DNA from: Verrucomicrobiota bacterium
GTDB lineage: Bacteria > Verrucomicrobiota > Verrucomicrobiia > Chthoniobacterales > UBA10450
Assembly (NCBI GenBank): GCA_003219095.1
Contig: QHPM01000080.1
Span: 1-5,359, forward strand
Reading direction: 5' to 3'
DNA: 5,359 nt
The position numbers and the translations under genes are program-made. Positions 1 through 5,359 of the stretch are shown piece after piece. Under the pieces are notes generated by a model. It saw nothing but the letters and a program-made list of their open reading frames with translations, had not been told where the DNA came from and ran no database searches. Numbering within the stretch: the first letter of the stretch is position 1; each line of letters starts with the position of its first letter.

Positions 1-215
1 AAAAACCAGAGATAGAGCGGAACGGCGGTCAAGATAAGAGCCAGAGTGCCTATGAGAAAAGAACTGGTTAACCAATTAATGCGTTCGAGTGGCAACCGGA
101 AAAACAAGCGCTTCGGTCGCACTTTCGCCAAGTCGCGGAAGCTAGGTGAATTTTTTTTCGCCGGTCTGTGTTGCAAGGCGAAGAGAGCGCCATTTTGTAC
201 GATGGTTGGTTCCAT
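1..215 (-). CDS. Fatty acid (acyl-CoA type) desaturase, N-terminal part, cut by the window edge
   Basis: Translating the minus strand from the ATG at 215-213 gives 71 codons without a stop, running off the left edge. The product starts MEPTIVQNGALF, has a basic stretch (KVRPKRLFFRLPLERINW), and then enters a hydrophobic segment with the string LTSSFLIGTLALILTAVPLYLW at residues 49-70. An INW followed by a first membrane helix ending in VPLYLW is what I recognise as the beginning of membrane-bound fatty acid desaturases, which introduce double bonds into acyl chains using a di-iron centre held by three His boxes. Those His boxes would lie beyond the edge, so the assignment rests on the N-terminus alone. 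The gene starts 28 bases after the histidine kinase stop on the same strand, so it is probably the last visible member of that operon. No clear Shine-Dalgarno sequence precedes it. A run of eight A's in the coding strand (plus-strand T's at 151-158) is a possible slippage point, but the frame stays open across it. Confidence 0.68.
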   Translation of the reverse strand, partial: MEPTIVQNGALFALQHRPAKKNSPSFRDLAKVRPKRLFFRLPLERINWLTSSFLIGTLALILTAVPLYLWF

Positions 216-243
216 TGTTTGACGTTTATTCCCGGGCCAGGTG

Positions 244-1497
244 CTAGCCGGCTTTCTTTGCTGCGACAGGGGATTCTTCCTCGCTGGCTTGAGGAACCGA
301 ACCATTTACTTTGAAACGCAGCGTAAAGTTGGCACCTTTTCCTATGCCCTCGCTTTCCACTTCCAGAGTGCCGGCGAGCGCCGCTGTTAAAGTGTGTGCA
401 ATTGAAAGTCCAAGTCCGAGGCCACCGAAGCGCGGATGAATCGAGGAATCTCCTTGTTCGAAAGGCGAAAATATTCGCCTCAACGCCTCCGCAGAAATCC
501 CAATCCCGGTATCCCTTACTTCAATGACTAGCTTGCCGGTCTCGTTGCGGGTGACGATCAAAATCCTGCCGCCTATTGGTGTGAACTTCAGCGCATTCCC
601 GATAAGGTTCGAGAAAATTTGTTCCAGCTTGCCCGCATCGGCCCGGATATGGTGATGCTGAGCTTCCAACTGAAGGTAGATCCCGACCTTCGTCAGTTTC
701 TGCCAGCTCTCCAAATTCTTGAGCGCCAAGCGAATCACCTGGTGAGCGTCGATCCGCTCAAGCTTCAGCCGCGGAACTCCCTTCGCCATGTGGGTTAGAT
801 CGAGCAGCTCGGTAATCAATCGCACCATAGCCTGAAGGTTCCGGCGAATCATGGTCACGGCGGACCGATCGAACTGCGGCGGCACCTCTGTTTTATCGAG
901 TTGGTCGGTGGCATCGTGACCGAGCTCGAGCAAATCGGCGGCGCAAGAAATGGCCGTGAGTGGAGTTCGCAACTCGTGGGATAACACCGCCAGCACATCG
1001 TCTTTGGTTTTATTGGCAAGTTCGAGCGCAGCAAGGCGACCGTCAGAAGCCTCGTATGCGACGAAGCGCGCGCTGATATCGCGGATATTGCATTGGATCA
1101 CTTTATCAGACCCGACGAAGTAAACGTTACTGACAAACTCGACGTGAATTTCCTTACCCGCTTTGCTGCGGAGCGGAAGGTTTTCGTAGCGAATGTACTC
1201 ATTCTTTTGCAGCCTCTCGAATGCGGCTTGATTCGCTGCAATGTCTTTAAACAGACCAATCTCCCAGAGTCGACAGCCGATCATATTTTCGAATGGGTAG
1301 TCGAGCAGATCGAGCAGAAAAGGATTTACATCGATTATCTTGCCGGTATTCGCGTCAAGTATCAGAATGCCGTCCTGTGCGGTTTCAAACAGCCGCCGAT
1401 AGCGAAGCTCTGATGCCTCCAAGCTAAGCTTCAGAGAACTTTCTCTGTCGCCACTCGACAATCGCTGCGCTGGGCTCGCCGATTCGGTTGATATCAT
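244..1497 (-). CDS. Soluble PAS-domain sensor histidine kinase
   Basis: The product of about 417 residues is a hybrid-free sensor kinase. A PAS domain spans about residues 30-145 (ELRYRRLFETAQDGILILD through IQCNIRDIS). It is followed by a HisKA domain with the H-box SHELRTPL (phospho-accepting His174), and then a HATPase_c domain with N-box NLIGNALKF (Asn297/Asn301), G1 box DTGIGIS (Asp329) and G2 box GGLGLGL. All catalytic motifs are intact. There is no transmembrane segment or signal peptide, so it should sense a cytoplasmic cue through PAS. No response regulator lies in the window, so its partner is unknown. The reading frame is open back to an ATG at 1554, but I prefer the ATG at 1497-1495. 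It overlaps the osmC stop (1496-1494) as ATGA, typical of translational coupling, whereas the upstream start would overlap osmC by 61 bases and add a low-complexity tail. The kinase domains are certain; the start is less so. Confidence 0.93.
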   Translation of the reverse strand: MISTESASPAQRLSSGDRESSLKLSLEASELRYRRLFETAQDGILILDANTGKIIDVNPFLLDLLDYPFENMIGCRLWEIGLFKDIAANQAAFERLQKNEYIRYENLPLRSKAGKEIHVEFVSNVYFVGSDKVIQCNIRDISARFVAYEASDGRLAALELANKTKDDVLAVLSHELRTPLTAISCAADLLELGHDATDQLDKTEVPPQFDRSAVTMIRRNLQAMVRLITELLDLTHMAKGVPRLKLERIDAHQVIRLALKNLESWQKLTKVGIYLQLEAQHHHIRADAGKLEQIFSNLIGNALKFTPIGGRILIVTRNETGKLVIEVRDTGIGISAEALRRIFSPFEQGDSSIHPRFGGLGLGLSIAHTLTAALAGTLEVESEGIGKGANFTLRFKVNGSVPQASEEESPVAAKKAG

Positions 1498-1919
1498 GGG
1501 TTTAGACTCGCGCTCATGCTGATGGTGGTATTGAGCAAACGAGCGACCGGGCATTTGGTCTTAGCCGCGAGCGCCGCTTTCATAAAATGCGCTTGAGAAA
1601 CAAGCGGCACATTCGCGCGCACATCGAGCTGGATACGCGTGAGCGTCCAGCCTGCGGCTAAATCTTCCATGGTTGCGGTGGCGACCGTTTCGATGCGCTG
1701 TGGATGGAAACCGGAAAGGCCGAGCTCATTAGACAGGGCCATGGAAAAACAACCTCCCAGGGATGCGGCGATCAATTCGTCCGGGTTGGTACCGATGCCT
1801 TGCGCGAAGCGCTTGCGAAACGAATATTGCGTGTTATTTAGCACGCCACTTTCTGTAGTTAATGTGCCTGTGCCCTGTCGCAGGGTTCCATTCCAAATGA
1901 CTGAAGCTTTGCGATCCAT
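1494..1919 (-). CDS. osmC: OsmC-type peroxidase (osmotically inducible/organic hydroperoxide family)
   Basis: Read from the ATG at 1919, the protein has 141 residues, the usual size of the OsmC subfamily, and aligns by eye along its length with E. coli OsmC. Matching segments are GTGTLTTESGVLN near residues 16-28, TNPDELIAASLGGCFSMAL at 44-62, and KCPVARLL at 122-129. The reactive thiol pair is present as Cys57 and Cys123, with the helper Arg37 and Glu48. Members reduce organic and fatty-acid hydroperoxides in the cytoplasm by a Cys-based mechanism. Motifs favour OsmC over Ohr. The frame stays open upstream to 2117, but that 66-codon extension crosses the divergent promoter region, shows no family similarity and would abut lysR, so it is rejected. 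The gene is the first of a minus-strand unit with the histidine kinase and desaturase, and divergent from a LysR regulator that may control it. Confidence 0.93.
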   Translation of the reverse strand: MDRKASVIWNGTLRQGTGTLTTESGVLNNTQYSFRKRFAQGIGTNPDELIAASLGGCFSMALSNELGLSGFHPQRIETVATATMEDLAAGWTLTRIQLDVRANVPLVSQAHFMKAALAAKTKCPVARLLNTTISMSASLNP

Positions 1920-2115
1920 GATAGAGAACGGCTCGCGATTCGCTGGCCGCCTCTTTTCGTACGCTCCGGCGGCAAAATACTCTAATACCTTGTTCCTTGG
2001 AGCTGATAGCCTGTGGCTATGGGAGGAGTCGTCACTGACAGCCTTGTCGCCGCGACGGACGCTGGTTTCGATTTGATTAGCCCACCCGAGCGTGTTTATC
2101 CTCTGATCGACAGCC
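1920..2115. promoter_or_regulatory. Divergent osmC / lysR intergenic control region
   Basis: These 196 bases separate the osmC start (minus strand) from the lysR start (plus strand) and must carry both promoters if the two genes are independently transcribed. The standout element is the inverted repeat at 2006-2020, listed separately. A shorter inverted repeat, GTCG-CCG-CGAC (2046-2056), lies between it and lysR. I could not pick convincing -35/-10 pairs. The best plus-strand candidate, TTGTCG at 2044 with TTCGAT 17 bases on, matches the consensus poorly. Neither start has a clear Shine-Dalgarno sequence. Confidence 0.6.
2006..2020. promoter_or_regulatory. Putative LysR-type operator (ATAGCC-TGT-GGCTAT)
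   Basis: This is a perfect inverted repeat with 6-base arms and a 3-base spacer. It satisfies the LysR-family T-N11-A rule (T2007, A2019) and equals the ATAG-N7-CTAT core of an OxyR half-operator. It lies between divergent lysR and osmC, its centre about 94 bases from the osmC ATG and 103 from the lysR ATG. That is a reasonable place for a recognition site controlling osmC and autoregulating lysR. A properly spaced second copy was not found on either side. The pattern is seen directly; the binding protein is inferred. Confidence 0.55.
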
Positions 2116-3009
2116 ATGGACCTTCGTCATCTGCGCTATTTTGTTGCAGTAGCGGAGGCTCTCAGCTTTACCAAGGGCGCGGAAAAGTTACACCTAGCGC
2201 AGCCTTCCCTCACCCGACAGATCAAAGGTCTCGAGGAAGAAATCGGCGTGCGCTTGCTCGATCGTAGCAAAGGGCGCGTGAGTTTGACCCCGGAAGGACA
2301 GTCATTTCTGGTTGACGCGAAACGCGTCCTCGATCTGAGCGAGGAAATTGTTGAGTCTGTCCGACGCTTCAGTCGTCACGAATTGACCGCCCTCAACATT
2401 GGCTACGTCGCGAACTTGTTCTACGACCTTCTTCCCGTCACTCTGGCATCATTCCAACGGTTGTTCCCGACGATCCCGATCAATCTATTCGATATGACCT
2501 GTGGTGATCAATTTCGCGCTCTGCAAGATGGCAAAATCGATCTGGCTTTCGTCGGATTGCGCGAACCAATCGAAGAGCGCGGCTTGCAGTTTCGGGCAAT
2601 CGCTTCGTATGAGACCGTCGCGGCCGTCGCAAAAAGCAATCCGCTGGCGAAAAAAACAGTTATCAACCTCAAGGAGCTCAAACCGATGTTCTTTATCGGG
2701 ATGTCAGAAGGCAGCTATCCGGGCTATCGCCGCTGGCTAACGCAAACGTGCCGGAAAGCAGGCTTCAGTCCAAGAGTCCTTCAAGATGCCGATATCGAGC
2801 GAACCCTGATCCAGTCAGTTGCGGCAGGATTGGGCGTGGCACTGTTACCAGATCAGGTGAAGAAACTCCCTCACGATAGCGTTGTCTTTCGCGAATTAAG
2901 CCCAGCGATAAAGACCGAATCATGCATCGCCTGGAAAACAGACAATCCTTCGGTCGCTTTGAAAGCTTACGTTAACATCGTGAGCGATCGCGGCGTTCGC
3001 ATGCGCTGA
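2116..3009 (+). CDS. LysR-type transcriptional regulator
   Basis: The 297-residue length and layout are standard for the family. A winged helix-turn-helix occupies about residues 1-60 (MDLRHLRYFVAVAEALSFT, with AQPSLTRQIKGLEEEIGVRL as the recognition region and LLDRSKGRVSLTPEG as the wing). A linker helix follows, then the periplasmic-binding-protein-like effector domain from about residue 91 to 290, with GKIDLAFVG at 139-147 and AAGLGVALLP at 236-245. This last is the usual signature near the C-terminal end of LysR effector domains. The N-terminus resembles the CatR/CbnR/BenM type of LysR proteins more than OxyR. Cysteines fall at 129, 212 and 270, not in the OxyR 199/208 redox pair, so a disulfide switch of that type is not supported and the inducer is unknown. 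The start ATG begins the conserved MDLRHLRYF and is therefore secure, though without a visible Shine-Dalgarno sequence. Divergent placement next to osmC suggests it regulates that unit. Confidence 0.95.
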   Translation: MDLRHLRYFVAVAEALSFTKGAEKLHLAQPSLTRQIKGLEEEIGVRLLDRSKGRVSLTPEGQSFLVDAKRVLDLSEEIVESVRRFSRHELTALNIGYVANLFYDLLPVTLASFQRLFPTIPINLFDMTCGDQFRALQDGKIDLAFVGLREPIEERGLQFRAIASYETVAAVAKSNPLAKKTVINLKELKPMFFIGMSEGSYPGYRRWLTQTCRKAGFSPRVLQDADIERTLIQSVAAGLGVALLPDQVKKLPHDSVVFRELSPAIKTESCIAWKTDNPSVALKAYVNIVSDRGVRMR

Positions 3010-3029
3010 GTAGATAAAGAAAACTCAAG

Positions 3030-3088
3030 CCGGCAGGGTCGTCTTTCTCGGTTACCAAAGGCACTACCGTCGCCGGAAAATATTTTTT
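3030..3088 (+). terminator. Weak candidate transcription terminator after lysR
   Basis: The outer stem CCGGC/GCCGG (3030-3034 with 3072-3076) and inner stem CGGT/ACCG (3049-3052 with 3066-3069) are followed directly by AAAATATTTTTT. The position 20 bases past the lysR stop and the T run fit a terminator. The long internal loops do not, so this is only a possibility. Confidence 0.22.
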
Positions 3089-3249
3089 AGCGTTATTTCA
3101 CGCATGGTCGTGTCACTCATGGTGTCGCAGATAAATAGCTGCGTCCTCCGTCTCATAGGTGCAGGCTATCAGTGTCAATGCGATAAAGGATTGGCCGATT
3201 TGGCCGTTATTGTCTGCCAGGAATTCGTGAACGTGTGCGATAGTACCAT

Positions 3250-3444
3250 ATGTTGCATACGCGATCGATACTCACCGAAACCGGCGCAGCGCTCGTCAAA
3301 CCTGGGTTTGCTTTGGGAGAGTTCCTTTTCTTTAAGTCTGAGCACGAGAAGACCGACGCCGAAGCGGTGCAAGACCGGGAGAGCGAAGGCGGCGCTTATA
3401 CTCATGTACACGAAGAAGCTTTTGCCAAGCCATCACGCGGTTGA
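3250..3444 (+). CDS. Doubtful small ORF, 64 residues, no family recognised
   Basis: The frame starts at an ATG shortly after an in-frame stop (3241-3243) and ends 19 bases before the next gene on the same strand. The product is hydrophilic, with an acidic central part (FFKSEHEKTDAEAVQDRESE, residues 27-46) and a His-containing end (YTHVHEEAF). Its composition is more protein-like than the overlapping frames, which are Cys/Ser-rich and basic. There is no Shine-Dalgarno sequence, no family motif and only moderate codon bias. It could be a genuine small gene preceding the 144-residue gene, or chance. I list it because it is the best of the competing frames here. Confidence 0.2.
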   Translation: MLHTRSILTETGAALVKPGFALGEFLFFKSEHEKTDAEAVQDRESEGGAYTHVHEEAFAKPSRG

Positions 3445-3463
3445 CCTCAAATAGAAAAAGCCA

Positions 3464-3898
3464 ATGAAAACACAAGTAGGAATGTGGATTGACCACCGGG
3501 AAGCAAACATCGTTTTCCTTTCGCCAGCCGGGGAAAGGACACGGCAGATTAAATCAAATGTCGAAAAGCAGCTTCGACGCTCGGGCGATTCACCATCGAA
3601 CGAACGCTATGAGACGCAGATGGTACCGGCCTCTGATCGGCGCGAACGAGGATACATCGGCCACGTCGCTAACTACTACGAAGAGGTTTTTCTCTCCGCT
3701 CATGGTGCGGACACCGTCTTTATCTTCGGCCCTGGCGAAGCGAAAGGGGAACTACGCAAACAATTCCAGAAACGGGATTTTAGCGAAAGGGTAGTGGGCT
3801 TTGAGAGTGCGGACAAAATGACGTCGTGGCAAGTCTCGGAGAAAGTACGAAACTTTTATCGAACGACACCAGCCATTCTACTAAGAAACGGCGATTGA
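3464..3898 (+). CDS. Conserved protein of unknown function, possibly related to eRF1-like (baeRF)/host-attachment proteins
   Basis: This is a 144-residue soluble protein with no signal peptide or membrane segment. Features in order are an N-terminal strand MWIDHREANIVFL (residues 7-19), a charged linker containing SNVEKQLRRSGDSP (31-44), a helical GHVANYYEEVF segment (66-76), a strand plus turn DTVFIFGPGEAKGELRKQF (83-101), and a C-terminal part RVVGFESADKMTSWQVSEKVRNF (109-131). I recognise the WIDHREA, FGPGEAKGEL and DKMT-Q--EKVR-F pattern from a widespread family of uncharacterised bacterial proteins. Strand-helix-strand with GPGEAK resembles the release-factor/Pelota-like fold in the baeRF and host-attachment families. 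That fold link is an inference from memory and motif shape, not a proven homology. Coding quality is high and the start is supported by the conserved MWIDHR near the N-terminus. The upstream AGAAAAAG is only a poor ribosome-binding site. No role can be assigned from neighbours beyond proximity to stress-type genes. Confidence 0.85.
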   Translation: MKTQVGMWIDHREANIVFLSPAGERTRQIKSNVEKQLRRSGDSPSNERYETQMVPASDRRERGYIGHVANYYEEVFLSAHGADTVFIFGPGEAKGELRKQFQKRDFSERVVGFESADKMTSWQVSEKVRNFYRTTPAILLRNGD

Positions 3899-4271
3899 AC
3901 TTGGGGTCAAAAACGTTTGAACGAAATCAGCTGCTAAACAGATAACTCGTTTGTGCATGTCATAACATTAGGCGAGATCCTCCGCGATGCCGACGTCGCC
4001 CACGCCATTTCCTCAGTCGTGCATGACCATCGCCTGTCCCAGGAGCAGACCGAACAAGCCTTGATTGAACTGCATGTTCCTCGCGCTGCAAACGTGGCCC
4101 GAATCAGCCTCTCATTAGGCCTTTAGCTGCTCCCAGGAGGCTGCGAGCAGGTTGACCCGGCAGAGTCTACTGTTCAAACCCTGTATCGCGTACCATTCTC
4201 GGCGAAACGCTAGCGGTGAAATTTCAGGGATGCCGCGCGATCTCGCGACGGAGCGCGAATTCTAGATACCA
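3899..4271. other. Interval before the pyrophosphatase remnant
   Basis: These 373 bases hold only the 57-codon GTG ORF described separately. The rest (3899-3952 and 4127-4271) shows no coding frame I can support. Local inverted repeats are the CTGCTC/GAGCAG hairpin after 4126 and a short CGCG-ATCT-CGCG stem (4236-4247). Neither looks like a terminator or a known RNA. No promoter could be placed with confidence. Confidence 0.45.
3953..4126 (+). CDS. Small hypothetical protein (57 residues) or gene remnant, GTG start
   Basis: The frame runs from GTG at 3953 (the previous in-frame stop is TAA at 3935-3937) to TAG at 4124. The product is MHVITLGEILRDADVAHAIS followed by a predicted helical part with SVVHDHRLSQEQTEQALIEL and the end HVPRAANVARISLSLGL. 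The sequence looks genuinely coding: third positions favour C/G, the composition is balanced, and alternating hydrophobic spacing suggests two or three amphipathic helices. I do not recognise a family. No upstream ATG is available and no Shine-Dalgarno sequence is visible, so it could be an intact small gene or the surviving end of a longer one. A hairpin CTGCTC/GAGCAG (4127-4132 with 4145-4150, 12-base loop) begins right after the stop, but has no T run. Confidence 0.42.
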   Translation: MHVITLGEILRDADVAHAISSVVHDHRLSQEQTEQALIELHVPRAANVARISLSLGL

Positions 4272-4753
4272 ATGAATTTGCTTAAGCGATTGCCCCCGTT
4301 CGATTCCAAATCAGGCAACTTGAATGTCCTACTCGACACGCCGAAAGGATGTCGGAGTAAGTTTGCCTACGATATGAAGCGCAAAGCTTACGTACTCAAG
4401 AGCGTCCTCCCTCAAGGCGCGCTTTTCCCGTTCGATTTTGGCTCGATCCCGGGGACTATCGCCGATGATGGATCGAGTCGCGCCTCGTCGGTGTTATCGA
4501 AGCCGAACAAAGCGAAGATGGTAAGACTGAGCGAAACGATCGATTGATCGCGGTCGCGGCCAAATCGCAAACCCATGCCGAAATTAAGTCGCTCTCCGAT
4601 GTGAGCCCGGCGCTGCTCAAGGAGATCGAACACTTTTTCATCTCCTACAACCAGGAGCGCGGAAAAAAATTCCGGCCGCTCGGGCGATACGGTCCAAAAC
4701 GGGCGGAGCGGCTGGTGAAAAAACAAACACGTAAGGCCAGGCGGCGGAAGTAA
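4272..4753 (+). pseudogene. ppa: Family I inorganic pyrophosphatase, disrupted by an internal deletion and frameshift
   Basis: Residues 1-67 from the ATG at 4272 match the start of soluble family I pyrophosphatases: LNVLLDTPKGCRSKFAYD, VLPQGALFPFDFGSIPGT and IADDG. These enzymes hydrolyse PPi to two phosphates in the cytoplasm. After ADDG (ending near 4472) the frame goes out of register and stops at 4547. From about 4475 a different frame gives SRLVGVIEAEQSEDGKTERN, then DRLIAVAAKSQTHAEIK, SLSDVSPALLKEIEHFFISY and a basic C-terminus ending at 4753. This is the rest of the same enzyme. The segment that should join them, containing the DPxDVLV metal-binding loop and about 20 residues, is absent. 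The frame change (net loss of 1 modulo 3) agrees with a single deletion of about 55 bases. The product would lack essential Asp ligands. The GSI in place of the usual aromatic residue before IPGT may be further decay. The C-terminal half alone could start at TTG 4544, but it has no independent catalytic capacity. A sequencing or assembly error is the main alternative. Confidence 0.88.
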
Positions 4754-4784
4754 GGTCGAAGGATGGCTCGCTCGACCCTTTCTT
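4754..4784 (+). terminator. Weak hairpin with pyrimidine tail after the pyrophosphatase remnant
   Basis: GGTCGA (4754-4759) and TCGACC (4772-4777) form a 6-base-pair stem with a 12-base loop, starting directly after the TAA stop and followed by CTTTCTT. Position and tail fit an intrinsic terminator, but the stem is short and the T run is interrupted. Confidence 0.3.
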
Positions 4785-4833
4785 CGCCCAAGAACAAATC
4801 CAGATCGGCGCCGAGATTCGAAATTTCCACGCT

Positions 4834-5322
4834 ATGGAACTAGAAACACTGAAAGATCTCTACATTCACGAGTTGAAAGACCTTCACAACGCGGAAAAGC
4901 AACTTACCAAGGCACTGCCGAAAATGGCAAAGGCTGCTACCAATGAACAGCTTGCCAAAGGATTTCAAGCGCATCTCCAACAAACCGAAGAGCACGTCAA
5001 TCGACTTGAGCGAATCCTGGAAAGCCACGATCAAAGCACTCGGGGCCGGAAATGCAAAGGCATGGAAGGCTTGATCGAGGAAGGTTCGGAAATGATTGAT
5101 GAAGATGCCGAGGATGAAGTGCGCGATGCGGGGCTTATTGCTGCTGCGCAGCGCGTCGAACACTACGAGATTGCCGGCTACGGCTGCGTCCGCACTTATG
5201 CCGACTTACTCGGTGACCGCAAAGGCGCCGAACTTTTGCAACAAACGCTGGATGAAGAAGGCGCGACCGACAAGAAGCTAACAGAGTTGGCGAAAACTTT
5301 GATTAACATTAGGGCGCAGTAA
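4834..5322 (+). CDS. DUF892/YciE-YciF family ferritin-like protein
   Basis: The 162-residue length, and a start of METLKDLYIHELKDLHNAEKQL type, are diagnostic for the DUF892 (YciE/YciF) family, a four-helix ferritin-like bundle associated with general and osmotic stress. Likely di-metal ligands are in place: Glu21 in AEKQL (helix 1), Glu52/Glu53 with His54 in TEEHVNRLE (helix 2), Glu109-His110 in RVEHYEIAGYG (helix 3), and the LDEEGATDKKL stretch with Glu141/Glu142 (helix 4). The family signature RVEHYEIAGYG is intact. The protein is soluble, acidic and has no signal peptide. The biochemical role of the family is not established. The start is fixed by the conserved N-terminus, although no Shine-Dalgarno sequence precedes it. 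It follows the broken pyrophosphatase by 80 bases on the same strand, and a weak hairpin in between may separate their transcription. Together with OsmC it gives the window a stress-response flavour. Confidence 0.95.
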   Translation: MELETLKDLYIHELKDLHNAEKQLTKALPKMAKAATNEQLAKGFQAHLQQTEEHVNRLERILESHDQSTRGRKCKGMEGLIEEGSEMIDEDAEDEVRDAGLIAAAQRVEHYEIAGYGCVRTYADLLGDRKGAELLQQTLDEEGATDKKLTELAKTLINIRAQ

Positions 5323-5359
5323 TTGGGGTTCTTCCTTACTGGAGCTGGGGGCGGAAGGA

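Larger units (their letters stand above)
3010..3463. other. 454-base interval with no confidently coding gene
   Basis: All six frames between lysR and the 144-residue gene were read. Open frames exist on both strands (3104-3454 plus, 3250-3444 plus, 3175-3411 minus), but none has recognisable family motifs or a ribosome-binding site, and they overlap each other. Just after lysR, arms CCGGC (3030-3034) and GCCGG (3072-3076) enclose a second pair, CGGT (3049-3052) and ACCG (3066-3069), followed by the A/T-rich tail at 3077-3088. This could end lysR transcription, but the loops are too long for a classic terminator. A small palindrome, TATG-TTG-CATA, occurs at 3249-3259. Confidence 0.5.

Noticed and set aside
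1498..1554. Longer start of the histidine kinase
   Set aside because: It overlaps osmC by 61 bases and adds a His/Gln-rich tail without domain content. The ATGA start is the better choice.
1920..2117. N-terminal extension of osmC to 207 residues
   Set aside because: It adds 66 residues unrelated to the family, runs through the divergent promoter and palindrome, and touches the lysR start. The 141-residue form matches the normal OsmC length.
1639..2267. Plus-strand ORFs opposite osmC and across the lysR start
   Set aside because: They are antisense or shifted-frame reads of the osmC and lysR genes, with no family features of their own.
2116..3009. Calling the LysR protein OxyR because of the ATAG-N7-CTAT site
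   Set aside because: Cysteines are at 129, 212 and 270, not the 199/208 OxyR pair, and only one half-site is present.
3175..3411. 78-codon minus-strand ORF
   Set aside because: No family resemblance and no start signal. The hydrophobic start is not followed by a coherent protein-like pattern.
3104..3454. 116-codon plus-strand ORF
   Set aside because: Cys/Ser-rich and basic, no motif, no ribosome-binding site, and competing with two other frames; it looks like chance.
4544..4753. Independent 69-residue gene starting with TTG
   Set aside because: It is the C-terminal part of the broken pyrophosphatase. Family sequence continues upstream of the TTG in the same frame.
1..5359. CRISPR array, mobile element, tRNA or integration site
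   Set aside because: No regularly spaced repeats, terminal inverted repeats, transposase or integrase motifs, or tRNA-like cloverleaf were seen.

Overview
The window reads as a chromosomal segment of a free-living, probably soil, Gram-negative-type bacterium with roughly balanced base composition. Almost none of the starts has a convincing Shine-Dalgarno sequence. Together with the gene set (OsmC, DUF892/YciE, LysR, lipid desaturase, family I pyrophosphatase), that would fit groups such as Verrucomicrobiota or Acidobacteriota. The taxonomic placement is a weak inference. No rRNA, tRNA, CRISPR array, transposase or other mobile element is visible.

Left part (1-2115, minus strand): three genes run right to left. 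They are an OsmC-type peroxidase (start 1919), a soluble PAS-histidine kinase whose likely ATG overlaps the osmC stop in an ATGA arrangement (1497/1494), and, 28 bases further on, the first 71 codons of a membrane fatty-acid desaturase that runs off the left edge. A LysR-type regulator (2116-3009, plus strand) is divergent from osmC. The roughly 196-base interval between them contains a perfect 15-base inverted repeat, ATAG-N7-CTAT, which fits the LysR T-N11-A operator pattern. The layout suggests a LysR-controlled operon linking hydroperoxide removal, a sensor kinase and membrane-lipid desaturation.

Middle (3010-4271): this stretch is mostly non-coding or doubtful. It contains one well-formed 144-residue gene (3464-3898) of a conserved but poorly characterised family that may be related to bacterial eRF1-like/host-attachment proteins. 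It also holds a short GTG-started ORF of 57 codons (3953-4126) and a doubtful 64-codon ORF (3250-3444).

Right part (4272-5359, plus strand): a family I inorganic pyrophosphatase gene is broken. Its N-terminal and C-terminal parts are both well preserved but lie in different frames. The stretch between them that should encode the DPxD catalytic loop is missing, which looks like a single deletion of about 55 bases. A complete DUF892/YciE ferritin-like gene (4834-5322) follows. The main points of interest are the divergent LysR/OsmC-kinase-desaturase unit with its operator-like palindrome, the disrupted pyrophosphatase, and the uncharacterised 144- and 57-residue proteins.
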